This document shows positions 25,411-34,648 of a stretch of 64,000 nucleotides of DNA, piece by piece. The stretch's first letter is position 1. Every line of letters begins with the position of its first letter. A model generated the notes under the pieces. It searched no databases, was not told the origin of the DNA, and was given only the letters and a program-made list of their open reading frames with translations. This stretch comes from Actinobacteria bacterium UBA6100 (lineage in GTDB: Bacteria > Actinomycetota > Coriobacteriia > Anaerosomatales > Anaerosomataceae), in assembly GCA_002423585.1 (NCBI GenBank), contig DIWS01000018.1, positions 20,206 to 84,205 on the forward strand. The letters run 5' to 3'. The position numbers and the translations under genes were made by a program.

Positions 25411-26718
25411 GTGCGTGACCTCTTCGACGATGCGGCCGAGCAGCGCCTCGCAGCAGGGGCTCCGCTCGCTGCGCGTATGCGCCCGCGCACTCTCGACGAG
25501 TTCGTGGGCCAGGCCGATGCGGTCGGCCCCGGCACCGTGCTCAGGACCGCGATCGAGCTGGACGCGCTCTCGTCGCTGATCTTCTACGGGCCTGCAGGCA
25601 CGGGCAAGACGAGCCTCGCCCGCATCATCGCGGGCATCACGAACGCGTACGTGTCCGAGCTTTCGGCAGTGAACGCCGGCGTGAAGGACGTGCGGACCGT
25701 CATCGAGCAGGCGCGGGAGCGTCTCAAGATGACCGGCCGACGCACGGTGCTGTTCATCGACGAGATCCACCGCTTCAACAAGTCGCAGCAAGACGCGCTG
25801 CTGCACGCCGTGGAGGACCGGTTGATCGTTCTGATCGGCGCCACCACAGAGAACCCGTTCTTCGAGGTCAACGCGCCGCTTATCAGCCGCTCCCGGATCG
25901 TCGAGTTCATCCCGCTCACCGACGAGGACATCCGTGACATCGTGACGCGTGCCATCACCGACACCGACCGGGGCCTGGGCGCGTCGGTCACCGTTGCGCC
26001 CCCCGCGCTCGATCTGATCGTGCAGCTCGCCGGCGGCGATGCGCGCATCGCGCTCACCACACTCGAGCTCGCCGCCCAACTCGCGTCTGCCAGCGCCGGG
26101 AGCGGCGAGGTGACAGCAGAGCACGTCACGCGTGCTACCGCCGTGAGGGCTGTCCCGTACGAAAAGACAGGTGATGTGCACTACGACGTCATCTCGGCGT
26201 TCATCAAGTCGATGCGCGGGAGCGATCCGGACGCGGCCGTCTACTGGCTCGCGCGTATGGTCAACGGTGGCGAGGATCCCAAGTTCATCGCGCGGCGCAT
26301 GATGATCTTCGCTTCGGAGGACATCGGCATGGCGGACCCGCAGGCGCTGCTCGTGGCGCACGCCGCGTTCAAGGCCGCCGAATCGATCGGGTGGCCGGAA
26401 GCGCGCATCAACCTGGCGCATGCGGCGATCTACCTGGCCTGCGCGCCGAAGAGCAACGCGGCGTACCTCGCGATCGACGAGGCGCTGCGTGACGTTCGTG
26501 AGGGCGACGCCCGACTCGTGCCCGACCATCTGCGTGACCGGCATCGCCCCGGTGCGGAGGAGTACGCGACGTACAAGTACCCGCACGACTTTCCCGACGG
26601 CCACGTGGAGCAGCAGTATCTCCCGGACGGACTCGCCGGTACGCGGTACTTCCGCCCGCACGGCGCGCCCGACCACGCTGACACGGCCGCGGCTGACGAC
26701 CCTGACGATAGGCCCTGA
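25411..26718 (+). CDS. rarA: Replication-associated recombination protein RarA (MgsA), AAA+ ATPase
   Basis: 435 residues, normal RarA length. AAA+ core with Walker A FYGPAGTGKTSLARI (~residue 52), Walker B LFIDEIHRFNKSQQDALL (~113), sensor 1 GATTENPFFEVN, and the RarA tetramerisation domain at the C-terminus (AVYWLARMVNGGEDP; APKSNAAYLA; YKYPHDFPDGHVEQQYLP). RarA acts at stalled replication forks. GTG 25411 lies 2 nt after the lipoprotein stop. Confidence 0.97.
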   Translation: MRDLFDDAAEQRLAAGAPLAARMRPRTLDEFVGQADAVGPGTVLRTAIELDALSSLIFYGPAGTGKTSLARIIAGITNAYVSELSAVNAGVKDVRTVIEQARERLKMTGRRTVLFIDEIHRFNKSQQDALLHAVEDRLIVLIGATTENPFFEVNAPLISRSRIVEFIPLTDEDIRDIVTRAITDTDRGLGASVTVAPPALDLIVQLAGGDARIALTTLELAAQLASASAGSGEVTAEHVTRATAVRAVPYEKTGDVHYDVISAFIKSMRGSDPDAAVYWLARMVNGGEDPKFIARRMMIFASEDIGMADPQALLVAHAAFKAAESIGWPEARINLAHAAIYLACAPKSNAAYLAIDEALRDVREGDARLVPDHLRDRHRPGAEEYATYKYPHDFPDGHVEQQYLPDGLAGTRYFRPHGAPDHADTAAADDPDDRP

Positions 26719-26732
26719 GCAGGTGCGTTTGC

Positions 26733-26738
26733 TACACT
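26733..26738 (+). promoter_or_regulatory. Candidate -10 element (TACACT)
   Basis: TTGCTACACTGAG, 39 nt before the GTG at 26778, at the start of the stress-sigma region. Confidence 0.4.
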
Positions 26739-26777
26739 GAGCGGGTATCTTCAGCCCGTGATCCCAGGGGGCGAACG

Positions 26778-27107
26778 GTGGACGTCGCAAGCGTGCTCGG
26801 CATCGCTCTCACCATCATCACCATCGTGTTGGTACTCGCGGGGATCTACGCCGTCCGCGTGCTCGTCGTTGCGGTCAGAGACCTGCTCGTGGCGGTCGAA
26901 GACGTGCGCAGCCGGCTCGTCCCGCTGCTCGACAAGGCGGATGTGACCGTCGACGCCGTCAATGCAGAGCTGCTCCGCGTCGATGCCATCGTGACGCAGG
27001 CCGAAGAGGTCGGCGATGCGGTCTCCACGGCGAGCGAGTTCATACGCTCGCCGGTCAACCGTGCGGCTCATGGGCTGGCGCGGCTGGCACGTTCTTTCCG
27101 CGCATGA
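26778..27107 (+). CDS. DUF948-like single-pass membrane protein
   Basis: 109 residues: one N-terminal membrane helix (VLGIALTIITIVLVLAGIYAV), followed by a helical, heptad-like segment (VEDVRSRLVPLLDKADVTVD...) typical of DUF948-type proteins found near stress and alanyl-tRNA synthetase genes in Gram-positives. No enzymatic motif. GTG 26778 is preceded by a weak AGGGGG. Probably membrane-attached with a cytoplasmic coiled coil. Confidence 0.72.
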   Translation: MDVASVLGIALTIITIVLVLAGIYAVRVLVVAVRDLLVAVEDVRSRLVPLLDKADVTVDAVNAELLRVDAIVTQAEEVGDAVSTASEFIRSPVNRAAHGLARLARSFRA

Positions 27108-27146
27108 GGGGCGGCCGATCGACGATGCCCGCCTCGAGGAGGACCC

Positions 27147-27548
27147 ATGAGTAAGGACCGAGTCACGCTGACCGTCCCGGCGCGCGGGGAGTATGCGCGA
27201 ACGGTGCGGATGACCGCCGCAGAGCTGGCGGCACGCATCGGGATGTCCTACGACGAGGTCGATGACGTGCGCATCGGTGCCGAGGAGGCGTTCGTCTACG
27301 CGTGCGAGTGCGCGGGCGAGCAGGCCGAGGTCACCTTCGCGTTCCTTGTCGAGGATGGTGTCCTGAGCGCTGAGGTGGGCCCGCTGCCCGCGCGCTGCGC
27401 GGTGGAGGCGGACCGATCGGCATCCGAAGGCTACTCCGAGTTCATCCTCCGTTCCGTGTGCGACGAGTTCGAGATCAGTCGCGGCGCGGATTCGTGCACG
27501 CTCAAGTTGAGCCGCCGCGCGGCGTCTCCGGAGGGCGACCTTGCCTAG
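27147..27548 (+). CDS. RsbW-like anti-sigma regulatory factor, degenerate HATPase
   Basis: 133 residues resembling the HATPase_c_2 anti-sigma factors (RsbW/SpoIIAB). The N-terminal TLTVPARGEYARTVR and VDDVRIGAEEAF segments and the GYSEFILRSVCDEFEI helix fit the fold. However, the N-box Asn expected in E-A-x-x-N-A is missing (EEAFVYAC), and there is no clear D-x-G-x-G G1 box. It may bind the sigma factor without kinase activity. ATG 27147 has GAGGAGG upstream. The stop overlaps the sigma gene by 8 nt, so the two are coupled. Confidence 0.78.
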   Translation: MSKDRVTLTVPARGEYARTVRMTAAELAARIGMSYDEVDDVRIGAEEAFVYACECAGEQAEVTFAFLVEDGVLSAEVGPLPARCAVEADRSASEGYSEFILRSVCDEFEISRGADSCTLKLSRRAASPEGDLA

Positions 27549-28326
27549 GACCGCTAAACGACAGGAGCGGCGGTTGGTGTGGGACAAGGCGCGTACGCGC
27601 ACGCTGTTCCTGCACTACCACGAGTTCGGCGACGAGGAGTCGCGGGACGAGCTCATCACGATGTACCTCAATCTGGTGAAGTACCTGGCGAGCCGCTTCC
27701 GCAACCGCGGGGAACCCATCGACGATCTCATCCAGGTGGGCACCATCGGGCTGATCAAGGCGATCGACCGCTTCGATACCGGCCGAGAGGTGGAGTTCAC
27801 CACCTATGCGACGCCGACGATCGTCGGCGAGCTGAAGCGATACTTCCGCGACAAGGGATGGGCCATCAAGGTCCCGCGCCGATTGCAGGAGTTGTCGTTC
27901 CGGGTGAATCAGGCCGTGGATGCGCTCACGCAGAACCTACAGCGATCGCCCACGATCATCGAGATCGCGGCGTATCTCGATGTGACTGCCGAGGACGTGC
28001 TCGCCGCTCTTGAGACGAGTGAGGCGTACAACTTCGTCTCGCTGGAGAGCGACCGCAACGTCGACGGTAGCGACTCGTTCAGCATCCTCGAGTACATCGG
28101 CGAAGACGACCAGCTCATGGCCCTCGTCGACGATCGCACCACGCTTTCCGAGGCGCTGAAATACCTGGCTCCCCAGGAGCAGCGGGTGTTGTACCTGCGC
28201 TTCTTCCAGGGGCTCACGCAGACCGAGATCGCGACGACGCTCGGCATCTCGCAGATGCAGGTCTCGAGGCTCCTGCGCAAGACGCTCAAGGTGCTCCGCG
28301 AGCACATCGTTGTCGAGGAGGGGTAG
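27541..28326 (+). CDS. SigB/SigF-type alternative RNA polymerase sigma factor
   Basis: 261 residues with regions 2, 3 and 4 of the SigB/F/G group: region 2 LVKYLASRFRNRGEPIDDL and FTTYATPTIVGELKRYFRD, region 3 VPRRLQELSFRVNQAV, region 4 TQTEIATTLGISQMQVSRLL. TTG 27541 with GGAGGG upstream is used; a later TTG at 27574 also has an AGGAG nearby. It overlaps its presumed anti-sigma gene. No anti-anti-sigma (STAS) gene is adjacent, so partner switching would need a distant partner. Confidence 0.93.
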   Translation: MPRTAKRQERRLVWDKARTRTLFLHYHEFGDEESRDELITMYLNLVKYLASRFRNRGEPIDDLIQVGTIGLIKAIDRFDTGREVEFTTYATPTIVGELKRYFRDKGWAIKVPRRLQELSFRVNQAVDALTQNLQRSPTIIEIAAYLDVTAEDVLAALETSEAYNFVSLESDRNVDGSDSFSILEYIGEDDQLMALVDDRTTLSEALKYLAPQEQRVLYLRFFQGLTQTEIATTLGISQMQVSRLLRKTLKVLREHIVVEEG

Positions 28327-29538
28327 ATGCCGAAGTCGCTCATCCACTACGAGCCGAGGGATCGCTGGGCGCACGTCCTCACGGTCACGTGGTCGCTCGT
28401 GGGCATCGGCATCCTGCTCACGGCTGCCGGATGGCTGCTCGGCAAGGTGTCGGCCGCCCTCGTGCCGTTCCTGTTGGCGGTCGTGATCGTGTTCGTGTTC
28501 CGCTCTCCGGTCGCGTACCTCGAGCAGCGGGGGATGAAGCGGGGCACGGCGGTGGGGCTGTGCTATCTCATCGGCTTCGTCGTCCTCGGCACAGCGCTTG
28601 GCTTCATCGTTCCGGCGCTCGTGGAGCAGGTCCGCGAGTTCATCATGGCGTTCCCGAGGTACTACGATCGCGCAAGCGAGATGCTGCTCGATCTCCAGAC
28701 CCGCTACCAGGCACTGATCGTCCCGCCGTGGCTCGAAGAGGCGCTGGCGAACCTGCAGGAGACGATCACCGAGCAGTCTGCCGAGTGGTCGGCCACGCTT
28801 GCCAAGGAAGTGTTCAGCGTGGGTGGCTCGGCGGTTTCGCTCCTGGGCAACTTCGTTCTCGCACTCGTCGTGGGGTTCTGGGTGTTGAAGGACCTGCCCG
28901 TCATCAACAAGGAGGCGGTGCTGCTCGCCGGGCCGCATCGCCGGGACGAGGCGAGCATCGTCACGCAGAAGGTGTCCCGGATCCTGAGCGGGTATTTCCG
29001 CGGCCAGCTCGTGCTCTCCTCGGCCACGGCTATCATCGTGACGGTCGGCTTGTCGTTGGTCGGTGTGCCCTACTCGCTCGTCATCGGCTTGCTCGCCGGT
29101 GTGTTCAACGTGATCCCGTGGATCGGACCCGCACTCATCGCGGTCATCGCGGGTATCGCAGCCGCGTTCGTGAGTCCGCTTCACATCGCGGGCGCGCTCA
29201 TCGTATGTGTGGGCGCCCAGCAGGTCACCGAGATATTCATCCAGCCGCGGGTGATGTCCGAGCAGGTCGACCTGCACCCGCTGCTGGTGATATTCTCGCT
29301 GCTCGCCGGTGGTACGCTGTTCGGCTTCGCTGGCCTGGTGCTCGCGATTCCCGTGGCCGCCATCAGCAAGGGTCTGTTCGTCTATTACTTCGAGAAGTAC
29401 ACCGACTCGAAGCTTGCCTCAGAGGACGGGGCGCTGTTCCGCACCAAAGACGACGACACCTGTGAGTGCCCGACGACCGATCCCGAGACACAGATGACCG
29501 CAGAGGACGCGAACGAGACCGCCGAGGAGAACGCCTAA
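28327..29538 (+). CDS. AI-2E family transporter (PerM/YdiK type)
   Basis: 403 residues with eight predicted membrane helices in the AI-2E exporter layout: two N-terminal helix pairs, a soluble loop (~100-165) and the conserved C-terminal core with VPYSLVIGLLAGVFNVIPWIGP and the Gly-rich LLAGGTLFGFAGLVLAIP. A Thr/Glu-rich cytoplasmic tail ends the protein. Substrates of this family are diverse (autoinducer-2, Na+/H+ exchange); not assigned. The ATG at 28327 follows the sigma stop directly and alaS begins right after its stop. Confidence 0.9.
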   Translation: MPKSLIHYEPRDRWAHVLTVTWSLVGIGILLTAAGWLLGKVSAALVPFLLAVVIVFVFRSPVAYLEQRGMKRGTAVGLCYLIGFVVLGTALGFIVPALVEQVREFIMAFPRYYDRASEMLLDLQTRYQALIVPPWLEEALANLQETITEQSAEWSATLAKEVFSVGGSAVSLLGNFVLALVVGFWVLKDLPVINKEAVLLAGPHRRDEASIVTQKVSRILSGYFRGQLVLSSATAIIVTVGLSLVGVPYSLVIGLLAGVFNVIPWIGPALIAVIAGIAAAFVSPLHIAGALIVCVGAQQVTEIFIQPRVMSEQVDLHPLLVIFSLLAGGTLFGFAGLVLAIPVAAISKGLFVYYFEKYTDSKLASEDGALFRTKDDDTCECPTTDPETQMTAEDANETAEENA

Positions 29539-32166
29539 GTGAAGTCCGCTGAGATCCGAGAGAGTTTCCTGTCGTTCTTCGAGAGCAAGGGCTCCAAGCG
29601 CCTGCCCTCGTCATCGCTCGTTCCCGACGACCCGTCGCTGCTGCTCACCTCGGCCGGCATGGTGCAGTTCAAGCCGGTCTTCCTAGGCGCGCGGGACATC
29701 GGCGTGACACGGGCCACCACCTGCCAGAAGTGCGCGCGCACCACCGACATCGACATCATCGGCACCACGGGACGCCACCACAGCTTCTTCGAGATGCTCG
29801 GCAACTTCAGTTTCGGCGACTACTTCAAGCACGAGGCGTGTGCGTGGGCCTACGAGTACTCCACTGCGGTGCTGGGTATGGATCCCGACCGCCTCTGGTT
29901 CTCGATCTACGAGGACGACGACGAGGCCGAGGCTATCTGGCGCGATGAGGTGGGCGTCCCGCAGGACCGCATCGTGCGCATGGGTGCCAAAGACAACTTC
30001 TGGAGCGCCGGCCCCACCGGTCCGTGCGGTCCGTGCTCCGAGCTCTACTACGACCAGGGGCCTGAAGTGGGCTGCGGACTGGACACCTGCGCGCCCGGCT
30101 GTGACTGCGACCGATACGTAGAGTACTGGAACCTCGTGTTCATGCAGTACGACCGCGCCGAGGACGGGACGCTCACGCCGCTGCCCAAGCAGAACATCGA
30201 CACGGGCATGGGGCTCGAGCGCGTGGCCGCCATCATGCAGGGCGTCCACACGAACTTCGAGACGGATGACCTTCGTGCGCTCGTAGGAGTGGCCGAGGAC
30301 ATCACTGGCGCGACGCTGGGCGCTGCGGCCAAGAGTGACGTGTCGCTGCGCATCCTCGCGGACCACGCGCGTGCGGTGGCGTTCCTGATCGCCGACGGCG
30401 TTCTGCCGAGCAACGAAGGCCGCGGCTACGTGCTGCGGCGCCTGCTCCGCCGCGCTATCCGCCATGGTCGGCTCCTCGGCGTCGACGACGCGTTCATGCT
30501 CCGGCTCATCGACACCGTGATCGAGCGCTGGGGTACGCCATACCCCGAGCTCGTCGAGCACGCGGATCTCATCCGTGGCATCGTCGCATCCGAGGAGGAG
30601 CGCTTCGGCACCACGCTTCGCCAGGGGCTCGCGTTCCTCGACGCAGCGATCGAACGCACGAAAGCCGAAGGAGGCACGGTCCTCGACGGTGTGCGCGCGT
30701 TCACGCTCCATGACACCTACGGGTTCCCGTTCGAGTTGACCTCCGAGATCGCGGCCGAGGCCGGGCTCGAGGTCGACAGCGACGCCTTCGCTGCGGCGAT
30801 GGAGGAGCAGCGCGAACGCGGACGGGCCGCCGTGAAGGATGAGTCGTGGTCCACGATCGGCAGTGCGTTCGATGGGATCGCACGCACCGGTGCGACCGAG
30901 TTCCTCGGCTACGCGCACGATGAGGCTGCGACCACGGTGGTAGGCATCGTGGTTGACGGGGTCTCGGTCGATCGGGTGGAGGCGGGTATTGCCGCCGACA
31001 TCGTGCTGGCAGCGACGCCGTTCTACGCGGAGCAGGGCGGTCAGGTGGGCGACACGGGCACGATCACGGCGGACGACACCGTCTTCGCGGTCCGTGACAC
31101 TCGTTTCCCGGTACCGGGCTTGATCGCGCACTCCGGCATGCTGGAGTCGGGCGCGCTGTCGGTAGGGGATGCAGCGACCGCCTCGATCGACGTCATGCGC
31201 CGCGAGCGCATCCGCCGCAACCACACCGCCACGCACATCCTGCACTGGGCGCTTCGCCGCATCCTCGGCGATCACGTCCGGCAGTCAGGGTCGCTTGTCA
31301 CTCCCGAGCGCCTGCGCTTCGACTTCACGCACTTCGAGGCGGTCTCTGCCGAGCAGCTGCGTCGCATAGAAGAGATGGCGAACCACAAGATCATGGAGAA
31401 CCACCCGGTGCGCAACTACGAGACCTCGCTCGTCACCGCACGCGAGATGGGCGTGACTGCGCTCTTCGGCGAGAAGTACGGCGAGATCGTGCGCGTGCTT
31501 GAGGTCGGCAACTTCAGCAAGGAGCTCTGCGGTGGCACGCACGTAGGTCGCAGCAGTGAGATCGGGCTCGTCAAGATCACCTCCGAGGGCAGCGTGGGCG
31601 CCAACCTGCGCCGCATCGAGGCTGTGACGAGTTTCGATGCGCTGGCGTACCTCGAGCGCGTGGAGGCGCAACTCGCTCACGCCGCCGCTGCCCTCAAGGT
31701 GGGCCCGTTCGATGTCGCCGAGCGTGCCGCTGCGCTCGTGAAGCGAGCGAAAGAGCTCGAAGTAGCCGCCAAGCGCGCGAAGAGCGCTGCCTCGTCCTTC
31801 GATCCGTTGAGCATGCTCGAGGCGGCTGTCGATGTGGGTTACCGGCTGCTGGTGGCTCGCGTCCCGGATATGGCACCCGGAGAACTCCGGGGCATATGGG
31901 ATACGCTACGCACCCGCGCCGGTGCCGATGCGGCGGTCGTCCTGGCGTCGGTCGATCCTGACGGCGGTGCGCCGATTCTTCTTGCGGCCGGCGCGCCGGG
32001 AGCAGTCACGGCCGGGTTCGACGCCGGTGCGGTTATCCGCCAGGTCGCCCCGCACATCAAGGGCGGCGGTGGCGGACGGCCGGAGATGGCACAGGCGGGC
32101 GGCAAGGACGCGACAGGTGTGGACGCCGCGCTCGCGGAAGCCCGACGCATCCTCGGAGTGGAGTAG
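29539..32166 (+). CDS. alaS: Alanyl-tRNA synthetase
   Basis: 875 residues, full length. The N-terminal FLSFFESKGSKRLPSSSLVP, the class II core with HHSFFEMLGNFSFGDYFK, the editing-domain zinc motif HTATH (HTATHILHWAL) with CGGTHV, and the C-terminal DHHA1-like Gly-rich GGGGGRPEMAQAGGKD are all present. An unusual Cys-rich insert (GCGLDTCAPGCDCDRY) sits in the catalytic domain, as known in many bacterial AlaRS. GTG 29539 abuts the previous stop with no gap. Confidence 0.98.
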   Translation: MKSAEIRESFLSFFESKGSKRLPSSSLVPDDPSLLLTSAGMVQFKPVFLGARDIGVTRATTCQKCARTTDIDIIGTTGRHHSFFEMLGNFSFGDYFKHEACAWAYEYSTAVLGMDPDRLWFSIYEDDDEAEAIWRDEVGVPQDRIVRMGAKDNFWSAGPTGPCGPCSELYYDQGPEVGCGLDTCAPGCDCDRYVEYWNLVFMQYDRAEDGTLTPLPKQNIDTGMGLERVAAIMQGVHTNFETDDLRALVGVAEDITGATLGAAAKSDVSLRILADHARAVAFLIADGVLPSNEGRGYVLRRLLRRAIRHGRLLGVDDAFMLRLIDTVIERWGTPYPELVEHADLIRGIVASEEERFGTTLRQGLAFLDAAIERTKAEGGTVLDGVRAFTLHDTYGFPFELTSEIAAEAGLEVDSDAFAAAMEEQRERGRAAVKDESWSTIGSAFDGIARTGATEFLGYAHDEAATTVVGIVVDGVSVDRVEAGIAADIVLAATPFYAEQGGQVGDTGTITADDTVFAVRDTRFPVPGLIAHSGMLESGALSVGDAATASIDVMRRERIRRNHTATHILHWALRRILGDHVRQSGSLVTPERLRFDFTHFEAVSAEQLRRIEEMANHKIMENHPVRNYETSLVTAREMGVTALFGEKYGEIVRVLEVGNFSKELCGGTHVGRSSEIGLVKITSEGSVGANLRRIEAVTSFDALAYLERVEAQLAHAAAALKVGPFDVAERAAALVKRAKELEVAAKRAKSAASSFDPLSMLEAAVDVGYRLLVARVPDMAPGELRGIWDTLRTRAGADAAVVLASVDPDGGAPILLAAGAPGAVTAGFDAGAVIRQVAPHIKGGGGGRPEMAQAGGKDATGVDAALAEARRILGVE

Positions 32167-32172
32167 CGGATC

Positions 32173-32598
32173 ATGCGCGCGCTCGGTCTCGACATCGGGT
32201 CCGTGCGTGTGGGCGTCGCGGTCTCCGACCCCGACGGCGCCGTCGCTTCGGCATTGGTCGTGCTCGATGCACGCGAGCTTGCACGCGACATGCGCTCACT
32301 CGCACGTATCGTTGAGGATTACGAGGTCGGGCAGCTCGTGGTCGGCCTGCCGCTCACGCTGTCCGGTGACGAGGGTCCCCAGGCGGCCGCGGTTCGCGAG
32401 GTCGCCGACCGGTTGGCCGCCGCCCTCGGTCTGCCGTTGGCGTTCCAGGATGAGCGGAACTCGAGTGCGGAGGCCCGCCGCGCGATGCGGGCAGCGGGGC
32501 TGAGCGACAGGGAGCAACGCGGTTCGCTCGACAAGGTCGCCGCTGCGCTGCTGTTGCAGACCTGGCTCGACGCCGAACAGGCGGGGAGGCGGACATGA
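32173..32598 (+). CDS. ruvX: Putative Holliday junction resolvase/pre-16S rRNA nuclease YqgF
   Basis: 141 residues, RNase H-like fold. The catalytic GLDIGSVRVGVAVSD start (Asp7), the VVGLPLTLSGDEG strand and DER motif are present; the residues after DER read NSS rather than the usual (L/F)-(S/T)-T. YqgF matures 16S rRNA ends and/or resolves junctions. The alaS-yqgF-mltG order is widespread in Gram-positives. Stop overlaps mltG by 4 nt. Confidence 0.93.
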   Translation: MRALGLDIGSVRVGVAVSDPDGAVASALVVLDARELARDMRSLARIVEDYEVGQLVVGLPLTLSGDEGPQAAAVREVADRLAAALGLPLAFQDERNSSAEARRAMRAAGLSDREQRGSLDKVAAALLLQTWLDAEQAGRRT

Positions 32599-33689
32599 GC
32601 TCCAACGATGAACTTTCGGCCGGACGCGGGATCCGGCGGCCCGACGGACGCTCGCGTCGTCGTACGCTCGTCACTCTCGTTGCGGGGGTGCTCGCGATCG
32701 TTCTGGTGGTCGTTCCGGCGTACACGGCCTGGCAGCTCTTCTTCGCCGTCGAGTCTGATGTGGAGCACGGTATCGCCGTGCAGCTCGAGATTCCCGCAGG
32801 CGCCTCCACGGGCGACATCGCGGCCATCCTTGCTGAGGCGGGCGTCATCGACAACGGGTCGATGTTCCGTTTGCGCGCCCGGCTCGACGGCATCGACGGC
32901 CAGCTGCGCTCGGGCATCTACGATCTCACCACCGGTATGGCATACGAAGATGTCCGCGACCGGCTGCTTTCCGGTCCGCCGATCGAGTACGTCACGGTCA
33001 CGATCCCTGAGGGATTCACCGCCGAGCAGATAGCGGACCGCCTGCAGGAGCAGGTCGGCATCCCGCGTGAGGAGTTCCTCGCGCTCGCGAAGGGCAGGGC
33101 GGCCGAGTTCGCAGCCGAACACCCTTATCTTGCCGACGTCCACGAAGGCTCCCTTGAGGGCTATCTCTTTCCGAAGACGTACCGCATCGTGAAGGGTGCG
33201 GTGGCCTCTGAGGTGATCGAGATGATGCTCGACCAGTTCGATGCCGAGGTCGCGACGGTGGACACCTCGTACGCGACCTCCCGTGACCTTACACTCCACC
33301 AGATGGTGACACTCGCGTCGATGGTGGAACGTGAGGCGCGCATCGCCGAGGAGCGCCCGATGGTGAGCTCGGTCATCTACAACCGCCTCGCGATCGGTAT
33401 GAAGCTCGAGATCGATGCCACGATAGAGTACGTGATCAAGAAGAACCGGCCGAGGTTGCTCAACAGCGACCTCACGGTCGAAAGTCCGTACAATACGTAT
33501 AAGTACGCTGGCCTGCCACCCGGACCTATCGCCAGCCCGGGCCTTGCCTCGATAGAGGCCGCCGCTTCACCGGCCGAGACCGAGTTCATCTACTACGTGC
33601 TCACCGGGGCCGACGGGTCGCACACGTTCTGTGAGACCTACGAGGAATTCCTGGTGGCGAAGGAGAAGTCGAGAGAGGTGACCCCGTAA
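32595..33689 (+). CDS. mltG: Endolytic murein transglycosylase MltG
   Basis: 364 residues: basic cytoplasmic N-terminus, one membrane helix (~residues 28-48, TLVTLVAGVLAIVLVVVPAYTA), LysM-like region, and YceG domain. The catalytic Glu is in LASMVEREARIAEERP, with VSSVIYNRLAIGMKLEIDAT and the SPYNTYKYAGLPPGPIASPG signature. MltG cleaves nascent glycan strands and sets their length. Start ATG 32595 overlaps ruvX. Confidence 0.96.
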   Translation: MSSNDELSAGRGIRRPDGRSRRRTLVTLVAGVLAIVLVVVPAYTAWQLFFAVESDVEHGIAVQLEIPAGASTGDIAAILAEAGVIDNGSMFRLRARLDGIDGQLRSGIYDLTTGMAYEDVRDRLLSGPPIEYVTVTIPEGFTAEQIADRLQEQVGIPREEFLALAKGRAAEFAAEHPYLADVHEGSLEGYLFPKTYRIVKGAVASEVIEMMLDQFDAEVATVDTSYATSRDLTLHQMVTLASMVEREARIAEERPMVSSVIYNRLAIGMKLEIDATIEYVIKKNRPRLLNSDLTVESPYNTYKYAGLPPGPIASPGLASIEAAASPAETEFIYYVLTGADGSHTFCETYEEFLVAKEKSREVTP

Positions 33690-33694
33690 GCACC

Positions 33695-34648
33695 ATGAGC
33701 CAGACCACCGCACCCGCCATCCATATCGAGGGCGCTCGCAAGGCGTACAAGCCGATCGTCGGCGCGCCGTCTCGCGAGGCCGTCGCCGATGTCTCGATCT
33801 CGGTCGCGCCGGGCACGATCCACGGGCTCCTCGGCCCGAACGGCGCGGGCAAGACGACCACCATCAAGATGCTCCTTGGGCTCGTGCGTCCCACCGCCGG
33901 GATGTTCCGGATCCTCGGCGAGGATTCGACGCTTCCGGCGGGCCGGCGTGGCGTGGGGTTCATGCCAGAGCAGCCGTACTTTCCGCAGCACCTCACGGCA
34001 GCGCACGCGCTGAAGTTGTACGCGCAACTCTCGGGTGTGCCCAGCAGCGAGATCGCGGGACGCACCAGTGCTCTTCTGGAGCGTGTCGGTCTCGCGGGAC
34101 GCGAGCGCTCGACGCTCTCGACGTTCTCACGGGGGATGCTGCAGCGCCTCGGTATCGCACAGGCGCTCATCAACGAGCCGACGGTGGTCGTCCTCGACGA
34201 GCCGGCGTCGGGCCTCGATCCTGTGGGCCAACGAGATGTGCGCAACTTGATGCTGTCGTTGCGCGACTCGGGCGTCACCGTGCTCCTCTCATCGCATCAG
34301 CTGTCCGAAGTGGAGACCGTTTGCGACGAGGTGACGATCTTGAACGCGGGCCGCGTAGCGGCGAAAGGGGATCTCGACACGCTCCTTGACATCGAGGGGC
34401 GGACGTCCATCAGGGCGCGAGGTCTCGGGGATTCGTTGCCGTCGACGCTCGCCGAGCACGCCGTCAACGTCGCCGTGTCCGGCGGCGTGTGGGTCTTCTC
34501 GGTTGCTGATGACGCTGTCCGTGCGGCGGTGGACGCCGTGGATGACGCCGGTGGCCGGATAGAGGCGATCGCGCCGATGCGCGATTCACTCGAGGACTAC
34601 TTCGCCCGCTTGCTCGCCGAGACGGCGGGGGAGGTGGGTGCCCGATGA
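33695..34648 (+). CDS. ABC transporter ATP-binding protein
   Basis: 317 residues. Walker A GPNGAGKTTTIKMLLG (~45-60), Q-loop MPEQPYFP, an ABC signature of the form FSRGMLQRLGIA, Walker B VVVLDEPASGLDP and H-switch SSHQLSE. The C-terminal ~85 residues form an extra domain seen in exporters of the NosF/YxlF type (drug, lantibiotic or copper-related). It is followed by its permease with an ATGA overlap and then an exported accessory protein. Substrate unknown. Confidence 0.94.
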   Translation: MSQTTAPAIHIEGARKAYKPIVGAPSREAVADVSISVAPGTIHGLLGPNGAGKTTTIKMLLGLVRPTAGMFRILGEDSTLPAGRRGVGFMPEQPYFPQHLTAAHALKLYAQLSGVPSSEIAGRTSALLERVGLAGRERSTLSTFSRGMLQRLGIAQALINEPTVVVLDEPASGLDPVGQRDVRNLMLSLRDSGVTVLLSSHQLSEVETVCDEVTILNAGRVAAKGDLDTLLDIEGRTSIRARGLGDSLPSTLAEHAVNVAVSGGVWVFSVADDAVRAAVDAVDDAGGRIEAIAPMRDSLEDYFARLLAETAGEVGAR

